Origin: Rubricella aquisinus
GTDB lineage: Bacteria > Pseudomonadota > Alphaproteobacteria > Rhodobacterales > Rhodobacteraceae
Length of the DNA stretch: 64,000 nucleotides
Reading direction: 5' to 3'
Assembly (NCBI RefSeq): GCF_014199445.1
Contig: NZ_JACIJS010000001.1
Coordinates: forward strand, 506,940 to 570,939
Part shown: one piece after another, positions 54,638 to 64,000 of the stretch
Layout: each line of letters starts with the position of its first letter
How positions within the stretch are numbered: position 1 is the first letter of the stretch
Made by a program: the position numbers and the translations under genes
Notes under the pieces: generated by a model
What the model was told of the DNA's origin: nothing
Seen by the model: only the letters and a program-made list of their open reading frames with translations
Database searches by the model: none

Positions 54638-56823
54638 CGCCAGAACCTCCCCCATGTGTCAGATATGGGATCCGTCTGATAATCCTTGACCATGTCGTAG
54701 AGCCGGTTGTTCACGCTCAGGCGGGCACCGCCATCGCGGGTCAACGGGCGCAGGTCGAAATTGGCTTCGGTCCGGGTTGACCGGCCCGCCATCCAGCCAA
54801 GCGGCACGCGGAAGGTCAGGCCCTTGTCAAACGAGCCTTCGCCAAAATCGGCAAACGGCACATCCGTGAGCGTGAAGAAGGCCCCCACTTCCCAGCCGTT
54901 TCGGAAGGTCCGCTTCAGGGCAAAGGTCGCGCCAACATCCCCGGCAAGGTATTGCCCGGCATCCACCTGCCCCTCAAACCCATTGCCAAAATCGTAATAG
55001 GCCGAGGCGTGGCCGGTCACGACATCATAGCTCTGAAAGCCGAACATTCCGTCGAAATCCCGCTGCTGGACATAGTTCAGCTCAAATCCCAGCGCGAGCG
55101 GGTTGTCGGGCTGTTTCCACAGCACCTCCCCCGACACACCGCCATACATCCGCTCAAGATAGCCCACGGTGGCGCGCGTGTAGATATCGGTGAAGGGCCG
55201 ATCAAACTTGTCGAGCGTCAGGCGCAAAATCGCGGGATCGCCCTGGTTCTGGTATTGGGCGAAATCGCTGCGGACGGCAGGAAGGGCGGATGTGGTCGTC
55301 CGTGTCACCGTGCCCAGATTGCCCGCAATCGACTTGATGGCCGCGCCAGACAGGATCAGCCCGTCAGAGACCTCCACACTGCCGGCAAGGCGCGCGGATA
55401 GGCCCGCGCGAAACGGCGTGTCGGGATCAAACAGGCTGGCCGAGAAGGACGGCGACAATGACCATTCGGTGAGCGGATAAATCTCCGTCTCATTCGGGGC
55501 TTCGTCCGCGAAACTGAGCGGGCTGCCAAACATCGTGTTTGCCAACAGGCGCTCTGTCCCGTCGGGATCATATTCCAGCGTTTCGATATCGCTGCGGTCC
55601 ATCGCGGCGGCAATGGTCGGCATCCCCTTGATGACCGGGACGATCACGAACCGCTCCACACTCGGCGGCAGAACATCGGCAAGGATACGGGCCGCGCGCC
55701 CGATCGCCTGGGATTCGATGTCGTATTTTTCGTTGCGGAAATAGAGGACCGCGCGATCCTCCACCAGCGACAGGGATTCAAAGACCTGCTCGTCTGCCTC
55801 AAGGCGCCGCTTCACGTCCTCCTTGATCTGCGCGATCTCGTCAGGCGAGGCCATCCAGCGCGAGGTCCAGGAGGCGGGCGTCGCCTCCGGGTCCGCGCGT
55901 TGCGTGACCGGGGCAGGTGCGGGATCGATGCTCCCCCCTTGGAACGAGCGCAGCGGATTGAGCGCGAAGGACGCCTGAAGGCTCACCGCATCTCCGTGCA
56001 GATAGCTCGCGGCAAGACTGATCTCGTCGTCGATCCGGTAATGCGCACCAAGGTTGATCGGATGCCGCCGGTTAAAGCTGTTTCGGATCGCGGCCATGCG
56101 CGGATAGGCGTCCGAGGAATATTCGGCCTTGAGCGTCAGCTTGTCATTCACCGCATAGGACAGCCCGCCAAACGCGGCCGCTGGCCCCCGGAACCATTGA
56201 TTGAAGTTCGCAGTCCCGCCCCTGTTGGTGATAGAGCGCCCGGGGCGGGTATTGAACCGATCAGAAATGACGCTGAACGGATTGGTAAAGCTCTGATACG
56301 AGCCAAGCCGGCCCCAGCCAATACCACCCGAAATCGCCAGCCGCGGCCCGACCTGCTGTGTGGCCACGATATATTCGCTGGAATAAAGCCCGGTCCCGAT
56401 GAAATCCCGCAGGCCGATGGCAACGTCCGGCAAATAGCGCGAATTGTCGATGATCTGATAGGCGATGTCGAAGCTGCGGTCATAGTTAGTGCTACCAGCT
56501 GTAGCAGTCGGATTCTGGTAATTCTCGATTATGGTATAGCGGAAACTGCCCGACAGGCGCGGCGTGATCTGAAAGGTCAGGGTTGAGCGCGTCTCGCCCG
56601 CGAAGTTGGAAAATGTCGTGGTTAGTTCCCCATCGGGCTGTGTCTGTGCCGTTGGCATGTCAATCAGACCGGTCGTGCCATAGGTGCCAAGCGTCGGCAG
56701 GAACGGTTGCTCTGCCGCCAGTGCGGCACTGGAACAGCTCGCCGTCAGCAGCGCCACAACCGCAGCGCGCCGGACCAAATGCCACAACTGGGCTTTTCCA
56801 ACCGGGTCAGGATGCGGTGCCAT
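54634..56823 (-). CDS. yjbH: YjbH/GfcD family exopolysaccharide outer-membrane protein
   Basis: 729-residue secreted protein, beta-barrel-like, with signal VRRAAVVALLTASCSSAALA and GTYGTTGLIDMPTAQTQPDG, the usual YjbH opening. The C-terminus GWMAGRSTRTEANFDLRPLT then MVKDYQTDPISDTWGRFWR is characteristic. YjbH proteins are thought to help export of polysaccharide across the outer membrane. ATG at 56823 with AGGGGA is chosen; an ATG at 56874 would give an ATGA overlap with the upstream gene but lacks a ribosome site. Confidence 0.85.
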   Translation of the reverse strand: MAPHPDPVGKAQLWHLVRRAAVVALLTASCSSAALAAEQPFLPTLGTYGTTGLIDMPTAQTQPDGELTTTFSNFAGETRSTLTFQITPRLSGSFRYTIIENYQNPTATAGSTNYDRSFDIAYQIIDNSRYLPDVAIGLRDFIGTGLYSSEYIVATQQVGPRLAISGGIGWGRLGSYQSFTNPFSVISDRFNTRPGRSITNRGGTANFNQWFRGPAAAFGGLSYAVNDKLTLKAEYSSDAYPRMAAIRNSFNRRHPINLGAHYRIDDEISLAASYLHGDAVSLQASFALNPLRSFQGGSIDPAPAPVTQRADPEATPASWTSRWMASPDEIAQIKEDVKRRLEADEQVFESLSLVEDRAVLYFRNEKYDIESQAIGRAARILADVLPPSVERFVIVPVIKGMPTIAAAMDRSDIETLEYDPDGTERLLANTMFGSPLSFADEAPNETEIYPLTEWSLSPSFSASLFDPDTPFRAGLSARLAGSVEVSDGLILSGAAIKSIAGNLGTVTRTTTSALPAVRSDFAQYQNQGDPAILRLTLDKFDRPFTDIYTRATVGYLERMYGGVSGEVLWKQPDNPLALGFELNYVQQRDFDGMFGFQSYDVVTGHASAYYDFGNGFEGQVDAGQYLAGDVGATFALKRTFRNGWEVGAFFTLTDVPFADFGEGSFDKGLTFRVPLGWMAGRSTRTEANFDLRPLTRDGGARLSVNNRLYDMVKDYQTDPISDTWGRFWR

Positions 56824-56870
56824 GTGTCCCCTAATGCGTGGTCTGCGGCCACCATATGAGAGCAGGCCAG

Positions 56871-57338
56871 TCATTGCTTAAAACCGCAATACCCCAATGC
56901 CAACACCCCCGCAACGATCGCCTGACGGGCACTCGCGTCAAGCCCGACAGAGCGCCTTCGCCTCAGCGAGGGTGCTTGCCATTTGGGGGGCGCCATGTGG
57001 GCCGTGTTGACCGCATAGCCTTCATAGTGGGAGCGTCCGGCGGTGGTGGGCAGACCGGCCCAGATCGGTGCTGCGGGCGCGAAGTCGAGCCGGAGGGAAG
57101 GGGCAGGTGCTGCGCTGGTTTGGTCGCGATCTGCACCCTCCTGCGGCGCTGTTTCTCCCCACTGGAAAGACTGCAATCCGAAGTCGGAGGCGGACACAAA
57201 TTCCGGTGCGGTAAGCGGGGTCAGGGATGTGATCCGCTCCACCGAACTCCCCTGTCCGAGAGCCGGAGCGGGGATGCCGAGAACCCCGGTCAGGAGCGCT
57301 ACAGAGAGGGGCCGGAGCGTGCGTTGAGCGATGGTCAT
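56871..57338 (-). CDS. Hypothetical secreted protein preceding yjbH
   Basis: 155 residues with a signal peptide (LRPLSVALLTGVLGIPAPA, cut before LGQG). The rest is Pro/Ala-rich, with a Ser/Gln-rich patch and a hydrophobic ending VAGVLALGYCGFKQ containing one cysteine. It precedes yjbH directly and could be a short counterpart of YjbG (E. coli YjbG is 245 residues), but no similarity was recognised. The ATG at 57338 is chosen by its signal sequence; longer in-frame starts are doubtful. Confidence 0.5.
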   Translation of the reverse strand: MTIAQRTLRPLSVALLTGVLGIPAPALGQGSSVERITSLTPLTAPEFVSASDFGLQSFQWGETAPQEGADRDQTSAAPAPSLRLDFAPAAPIWAGLPTTAGRSHYEGYAVNTAHMAPPKWQAPSLRRRRSVGLDASARQAIVAGVLALGYCGFKQ

Positions 57339-57691
57339 GTCCCAAGGGTGCCGGATAAAAGGAGGGCCGTCCAGAGTCCTCAGATGGCTTTTGCAGCGGA
57401 TGAGGAAACTGCGTGGACGCCGTCGCAAAAGCGCCTGCCTCCACCCGCTGTGCCAGCGGTGATTTTGACGATGCTGCCGCAAATGACGGGAAGCGTCTTT
57501 GTGCCTCTGCGCGCCCCAAAGAAGTCTGATATTGTATGTCCCGGACCTCTGGTCCGGTCTAAGGGGTGACACCAACGCGGCAAGCCGCAATCAATGCTAA
57601 AGCATTGATTATAAACAGATTATATAGATATTTGCACAAAATTTGGTGGTACAGGAAATTTTCCTCATAATATCAGTATGTTAAAAGGCGT

Positions 57692-57724
57692 GGTCCACGC
57701 TTGGTCCACACTCGGTCCACGCTT
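57692..57724. repeat. Three tandem 11-base repeats (iteron-like)
   Basis: GGTCCACGCTT, GGTCCACACTC and GGTCCACGCTT follow each other without spacer. Copies one and three are identical; the middle copy differs at two positions. Preceded by TGGTCC/CGTGG sequence. Could be a protein-binding array or remnant of a plasmid iteron. Confidence 0.6.
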
Positions 57725-57734
57725 AACTTGGTAA

Positions 57735-57760
57735 AAAGGCCGCTCTTGAGAGCGGCCTTT
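57735..57760. terminator. Terminator beside the SSB-like gene
   Basis: Long stem AAAGGCCGCTCT / AGAGCGGCCTTT around TG, with A/T ends that read as a U-run on the minus strand, lying six bases beyond the SSB-like stop. Confidence 0.85.
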
Positions 57761-57766
57761 CGGGTG

Positions 57767-58099
57767 TCAGTTCCGCTTTTTGGCGTCGGCGTTGCGGACG
57801 GCGCGGGTGTAGTCGTCGAGGGTGTTTGCGGCGAGCGTGACCCCGTAGACCGTCTCCCCATTCTTCTCGTAAGCGGTCTCCCGGATGGTGCCCGTGGCCC
57901 GGACAAGATGGCCCTGTTTGACGTTGCCCTCGGCCCAGGTGATGGCTGCGTCGTTGAAGAGGGTGATGGTGTTCCAGTAGGTGTTCTGCTGGAAGTTCCC
58001 GTCCTGATCGCGGCGGCCATATTCGGCGGCGATGCTGATCTTGAGGACAGTCCCGGCTTTGGTGATTTTGCCAACGCGGCTGAGCCTTTTAAGATGCAT
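57767..58099 (-). CDS. Single-stranded DNA-binding-like OB-fold protein
   Basis: 110 residues with an OB-fold resembling the SSB core: LKISIAAEYGRRDQDGNFQQ, WNTITLFNDAAITWAEGNV and KQGHLVRATGTIRETAYEKNG. It is shorter than chromosomal SSB and lacks the acidic C-terminal tail, as in some phage or plasmid SSB paralogues. ATG at 58099 with GAAAG upstream; TTG at 58114 is an alternative. It is in an AT-richer strip near the surface-polysaccharide genes and may be a transferred gene. Confidence 0.72.
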   Translation of the reverse strand: MHLKRLSRVGKITKAGTVLKISIAAEYGRRDQDGNFQQNTYWNTITLFNDAAITWAEGNVKQGHLVRATGTIRETAYEKNGETVYGVTLAANTLDDYTRAVRNADAKKRN

Positions 58100-58218
58100 A
58101 GAGACTTTCAGCAATACTTATAATGTTTATTATGTTAAATATTACGGAAAATCCGGTAGGCCCGGCCCGTCTGGGGTGAGCAAGCTGCATCTGGGGAAAT
58201 TTATCTGCATGTCGAGTG

Positions 58219-58234
58219 CGTTCAATATTGAACG
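58219..58234. promoter_or_regulatory. 16-base palindrome just upstream of the MarR start, candidate operator
   Basis: CGTTCAATATTGAACG is a perfect 16-base palindrome ending two bases before the ATG at 58237. MarR proteins bind palindromes of 16-20 bases, often in their own promoter. Autorepression by blocking the translation-start region or promoter is plausible. Confidence 0.6.
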
Positions 58235-58236
58235 TA

Positions 58237-58647
58237 ATGTCAAGAGCGCGTAAAGAGCAGGAGATTGTTCAAAGGCGCCTTGTGTCCCCCCCTATGCCTC
58301 TTTCTTCTCAAGATGAAAAGACGTTTCGTCTGTTGCGCTTTCTGGAACGCGACCCGTCGCTGTCCCAGCGCGATCTGGCGCGCGAAACAGGCTGGAGTCT
58401 GGGCGCGGTGAATTACTGTCTGCAAGCGCTCGTGGCCAAGGGTGAGGTGAAGATCGAAAACTTTCGCACCTCCGACAACCGCATGAAATACATCTATGTG
58501 CTGACCCCCAAAGGCGTGCAAAAACGGCTCGCCCTGACGCGGGATTTCCTCAAGCGCAAGCAAGAAGAATATCACAGCATCAAAGCCGAAATCGAAGAGC
58601 TGGAGGCCGAAGAGGCCCTGCTCGATCAAGACCACATCAAACAGTGA
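58237..58647 (+). CDS. MarR family, EPS-associated transcriptional regulator
   Basis: 136-residue winged-helix regulator with LLRFLERDPSLSQRDLARET and GWSLGAVNYCLQALVAKGEV, then a C-terminal coiled-coil (KRKQEEYHSIKAEIEELEAE). This matches the EPS-associated MarR-type family that heads exopolysaccharide operons. The start may be ATG 58237 or 58294 (110 aa is nearer the family's usual size); the former is given since the upstream palindrome abuts it. It is seven bases from the first sugar-nucleotide gene. Confidence 0.78.
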   Translation: MSRARKEQEIVQRRLVSPPMPLSSQDEKTFRLLRFLERDPSLSQRDLARETGWSLGAVNYCLQALVAKGEVKIENFRTSDNRMKYIYVLTPKGVQKRLALTRDFLKRKQEEYHSIKAEIEELEAEEALLDQDHIKQ

Positions 58648-58654
58648 GAGGCAG

Positions 58655-59680
58655 ATGAGCGAGCAAACCACCCATAGGGTATTTATCACGGGCACCGCGG
58701 GCTTTATCGGCTTCCATCTGGCCCGGCTGTTGCTGGCAGAGGGGCATGTCGTGTGCGGCCTTGATGCGATGACCGATTATTACGACGTGCGCCTCAAACA
58801 GCGCCGCCATCAGATGCTGATGCAGAACCCCAATTTCAGCGCCCATGAGGTGCAGTTGGAAGATGCGGACGCGGTGATGCGCCTCATCGGGGATTTCAAG
58901 CCCACAGCGATTGTCCATCTCGCGGCCCAAGCGGGCGTGCGCTATTCCCTTGAGAACCCGCGCGCCTATCTCGACAGCAATCTTGTGGGCACCTTCAATG
59001 TGATGGAGGCCGCGCGGGAGCACAGCGTCGGGCATTTGTTGATGGCCTCCACCAGCTCGGTCTATGGCGCCAATACCGAAATGCCCTTTGACGAGCGCAA
59101 GAACACCGACACCCCCCTCACCTTCTATGCCGCCACCAAAAAGGCAAATGAGGCGATGGGCCATTCCTATGCCAATATCTACAACCTGCCCGTGACCATG
59201 TTCCGGTTCTTTACCGTCTATGGCCCATGGGGGCGGCCGGATATGGCGCTTTTCAAGTTCACCAAGGGTATTCTTGAGGGCACCCCGATCGACATCTACA
59301 ACCATGGTGAGATGTACCGCGACTTCACCTATGTGGAGGATCTGGTGCGCGGCATTCGCGGTCTGATTGACGCCGTGCCCGAGGCGCCCGCGGATGGCAT
59401 CGTGCCCGAGGGCGACAGCCTGTCGCCCGTGGCCCCGTGGCGGGTGGTCAATATCGGCAATTCCGACAAGGTGCGCCTGATGGATTTCATCGACGCGATC
59501 GAGGAGGAGCTGGGGCAAAAAGCCGTGCGCAATTACATGGAGATGCAGCTTGGTGACGTGCCCGCGACATGGGCCGATGCCTCCCTTCTGGAACGCCTCA
59601 CAGGCTACCGCCCGCAAACCGATATCCGTCAGGGTGTCGCCAATTTCGTCGCGTGGTATCGCGACTATTACGACTGTTGA
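58655..59680 (+). CDS. UDP-glucuronate 4-epimerase-like SDR
   Basis: 341-residue extended [22 protein letters not shown] is the NAD motif; catalytic YAATK with upstream [19 protein letters not shown] and [15 protein letters not shown] are close to UDP-GlcA 4-epimerase (LpsL/CapI type), which makes UDP-galacturonate. It heads the sugar-nucleotide operon after the MarR gene. Substrate could also be UDP-GlcNAcA given the downstream WbpA. Confidence 0.85.
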   Translation: MSEQTTHRVFITGTAGFIGFHLARLLLAEGHVVCGLDAMTDYYDVRLKQRRHQMLMQNPNFSAHEVQLEDADAVMRLIGDFKPTAIVHLAAQAGVRYSLENPRAYLDSNLVGTFNVMEAAREHSVGHLLMASTSSVYGANTEMPFDERKNTDTPLTFYAATKKANEAMGHSYANIYNLPVTMFRFFTVYGPWGRPDMALFKFTKGILEGTPIDIYNHGEMYRDFTYVEDLVRGIRGLIDAVPEAPADGIVPEGDSLSPVAPWRVVNIGNSDKVRLMDFIDAIEEELGQKAVRNYMEMQLGDVPATWADASLLERLTGYRPQTDIRQGVANFVAWYRDYYDC

Positions 59681-59688
59681 GAGTATTC

Positions 59689-62517
<2,829 letters not shown>

Positions 62518-62521
<4 letters not shown>

Positions 62522-63624
62522 TCCCTATTCTTGACCTTGGTGCACAGCAGGCGCGGTTGCGCGCGGATATTGATGCGCGCATTGCCCGCGTGCTCGACCA
62601 TGGCAAATATATCCTTGGCCCCGAAGTGGCCGAGTTGGAAGAGCGCCTTGCCGATTATACTGGGGCGGCCCATTGCATCACCTGCGCCAATGGCACGGAT
62701 GCATTGCAAATCGCGCTGATGGCGCTTGGCGTCGGGCCGGGCGATGAGGTCATCACGCCCGCCTTCTCCTATATCGCGACGGCAGAAACCGTGGCGGTTC
62801 TGGGGGCCACGCCCGTCTATGTGGATGTGGACCCAGCGACCTATACGCTCGACGTGTCCCAGCTTGAGAATGCGATCACCAAGCGCACCAAGGCGATCAT
62901 CCCCGTCTCGCTTTACGGGCAAGTGGCGGATTTCGGGGCGATCAATGCGGTGGCAGCCGCCCATAATCTGCCGGTGATCGAGGATGCCGCGCAAAGCTTC
63001 GGCGCGCGGGAGGCCGATGGCACCAAATCCTGCGCGCTGAGCACCATCGGCTCCACCAGCTTTTTCCCCTCCAAGCCCTTGGGCTGTTACGGGGATGGCG
63101 GGGCCTTGTTCACCAATGATCCCGATCTTGCGGTGATCTTGCGTCAGGTCGCGCGCCACGGGCAGGACCGGCGCTATCACCATATCCGGGTGGGCGTGAA
63201 TTCGCGCCTTGATACCATTCAGGCAGCGGTGCTGTTGGCCAAGATGGACATCCTTGATGATGAGATCGCAGGCCGGGACGCTGTGGCGGCGCGCTACACC
63301 GCGGCCTTTGCCGGATCGAATGCCGTGATCCCGCCCACCGTGCGTGAGGGCCGCCTGTCGGCCTGGGCGCAATATACGGTGCGTGTGCAGGATCGCGACC
63401 GGGTGCAAGCCACCCTGAAAGAGGCGGGCATCGCCACGGCGGTGCATTACCCATTGGCGCTGAACCGCCAACCGGCTGTGGCGAGCGACGCGCATGTGCT
63501 CGTCGGCGACAAGGCCGCGCAAGAAGTTCTGAGCCTGCCGATTTCTCCGTATCTCACGGCGGCAGACCAGACCCATATCATCGACACATTGAGCGCTGCG
63601 GCGCCCCAGACACAACAAGCATGA
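62518..63624 (+). CDS. wbpE: WbpE/WlbC-type PLP aminotransferase (DegT/DnrJ family)
   Basis: 368-residue PLP enzyme that aminates the 3-keto sugar nucleotide. The PLP lysine is in the [16 protein letters not shown] stretch (K in SKPLG); [10 protein letters not shown] carries the PLP-binding aspartate. Opening [20 protein letters not shown] is family typical. ATG overlaps wbpD by ATGA. A complete wbpABDE set supports synthesis of a 2,3-diacetamido-2,3-dideoxy uronic acid. Confidence 0.92.
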
Positions 63625-63635
63625 GAGGCTGACCC

Positions 63636-64000
63636 ATGGATATTCAAGGCAAGAACCTTCTGGTCATCGGCGGCGCCGGACTGATCGGGTCTCACACGGT
63701 GGACAAACTCCTCGCAGAGGATGTGGGCTCCGTCACGATCTATGACAACTTCACCCGTGGCCGGACCGAGAACCTGACCGACGCGTTCAAAGACCCGCGC
63801 GTCAGCGTCTATGAGGTCGGCGGCGACATCCTGCAAACCGACATCCTGAATGCTGCGATGAAAGATCGTAAGATCGACGGTGTGTTCCACTTTGCAGCCC
63901 TGTGGCTCTTGCAGTGCCACGACTACCCGCGCTCTGCGTTCAACACCAATGTGGCGGGCACCTTCAACGTGATGGAAGCCTGCGTGAAGAACGACATCAA
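63636..64000 (+). CDS. NAD-dependent epimerase/dehydratase, N-terminal part
   Basis: The first 121 residues are present; the gene runs off the right edge. NLLVIGGAGLIGSHTVDKLL is the Rossmann motif, then DNFTRGRTENL and FHFAALWLLQCHDYPRSAFN. It may be the UDP-sugar epimerase that completes the pathway. ATG at 63636 with GAGAGG upstream, 11 bases after wbpE. Confidence 0.85.
   Translation, partial: MDIQGKNLLVIGGAGLIGSHTVDKLLAEDVGSVTIYDNFTRGRTENLTDAFKDPRVSVYEVGGDILQTDILNAAMKDRKIDGVFHFAALWLLQCHDYPRSAFNTNVAGTFNVMEACVKNDI

Larger units (their letters stand above)
57339..57766. other. 428-base non-coding strip with hairpins, direct repeats and terminator
   Basis: No gene can be supported here. 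The sequence becomes AT-rich from about 57590. It holds two perfect hairpins, CCGGACC/GGTCCGG (57541-57557, TCT loop) and AATCAATGC/GCATTGATT (57589-57610, TAAA loop); a triple 11-base direct repeat (57692-57724); and the terminator of the SSB-like gene (57735-57760). Confidence 0.6.

Noticed and set aside
57380-57583. Minus-strand frame of 67 codons before the hypothetical secreted gene, and the plus-strand frame ending at 57569
   Set aside because: No ribosome site, no family and no conserved composition; both overlap hairpins. Kept as non-coding strip.
58141-58200. Possible JUMPstart/ops element before the EPS operon (GGTAG sequence)
   Set aside because: Only a short CCGGTAGG fragment matches the ops core, and no full JUMPstart context is seen.

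Overview
The window looks like about 64 kb of an alphaproteobacterial chromosome, most likely Rhodobacteraceae (Roseobacter group). The GC content is high and gene order is typical of that family (mnmG-mnmE-rho-hemJ | PEP/PPDK regulator-maf-aroE-coaE-dnaQ | secB-fxsA | Tim44-mltA-smr). The presence of TctDE/TctCBA, Dpp, PhnM/PhnF and glutathione-dependent formaldehyde dehydrogenase genes fits too. A BciB-like reductase hints that the strain may be an aerobic anoxygenic phototroph. Nothing here identifies the species.

Layout. (1) 1-8 kb is the probable chromosome origin. A DnaA-box and AT-rich intergenic region (4035-4424) separates leftward genes (mnmG, mnmE, rho, hemJ) from rightward genes (PEP/PPDK regulator, maf, aroE, coaE, dnaQ). 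A near-perfect parS site lies across the mnmG start codon. (2) 8-18.4 kb is housekeeping: secB, fxsA, Tim44-like, mltA, smr, an ABC exporter, a GT25-like protein, two LysE exporters, CCA transferase, a Nudix hydrolase and two secreted JAMM-like DUF4329 paralogues. (3) 18.4-27.6 kb is a tricarboxylate module: response regulator, sensor kinase and a periplasmic binding protein, divergent from tctC-tctB-tctA, a class III CoA-transferase, a citrate-synthase-fold lyase and an AbrB-type permease. Together they could import a tricarboxylate, activate it with CoA and cleave it. (4) 27.6-34.8 kb is mixed: LysR and an oxidoreductase, phnM, DUF1045 and phnF without the C-P lyase core, HAD hydrolase, nitroreductase, EamA permease and a lysozyme-like protein. 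(5) 34.8-39.1 kb is a cyclic-amide catabolic cluster (dihydropyrimidinase, VOC protein, Asp/Glu-type racemase, DapA-like aldolase, HpcH aldolase).

(6) 39.1-40.6 kb holds a TetR regulator and a tiny secreted protein linked by three related operator-like repeats, then an unrecognised 105-residue protein. (7) 40.7-52 kb has formaldehyde detoxification, a metallophosphoesterase, YihY, ArgE, a complete five-gene Dpp/Opp transporter and an M32 carboxypeptidase, consistent with peptide uptake and use. (8) 52-64 kb has a BciB-like reductase, a YjbE/YjbF/YjbH-type exopolysaccharide export set, an AT-richer strip with an SSB-like gene and iteron-like repeats, and then a MarR-type EPS regulator heading a sugar-nucleotide operon (UDP-GlcA epimerase, WbpA, WbpB, WbpD, WbpE, second epimerase) that runs off the right edge. 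The last operon should make UDP-GlcNAc(3NAc)A-type diacetamido uronic acids for a surface polysaccharide.

No rRNA, tRNA, CRISPR array, transposase or prophage was found. Many adjacent genes overlap by ATGA or GTGA, so most blocks are tight operons. Three convergent pairs share the four bases TTAG as back-to-back stop codons.
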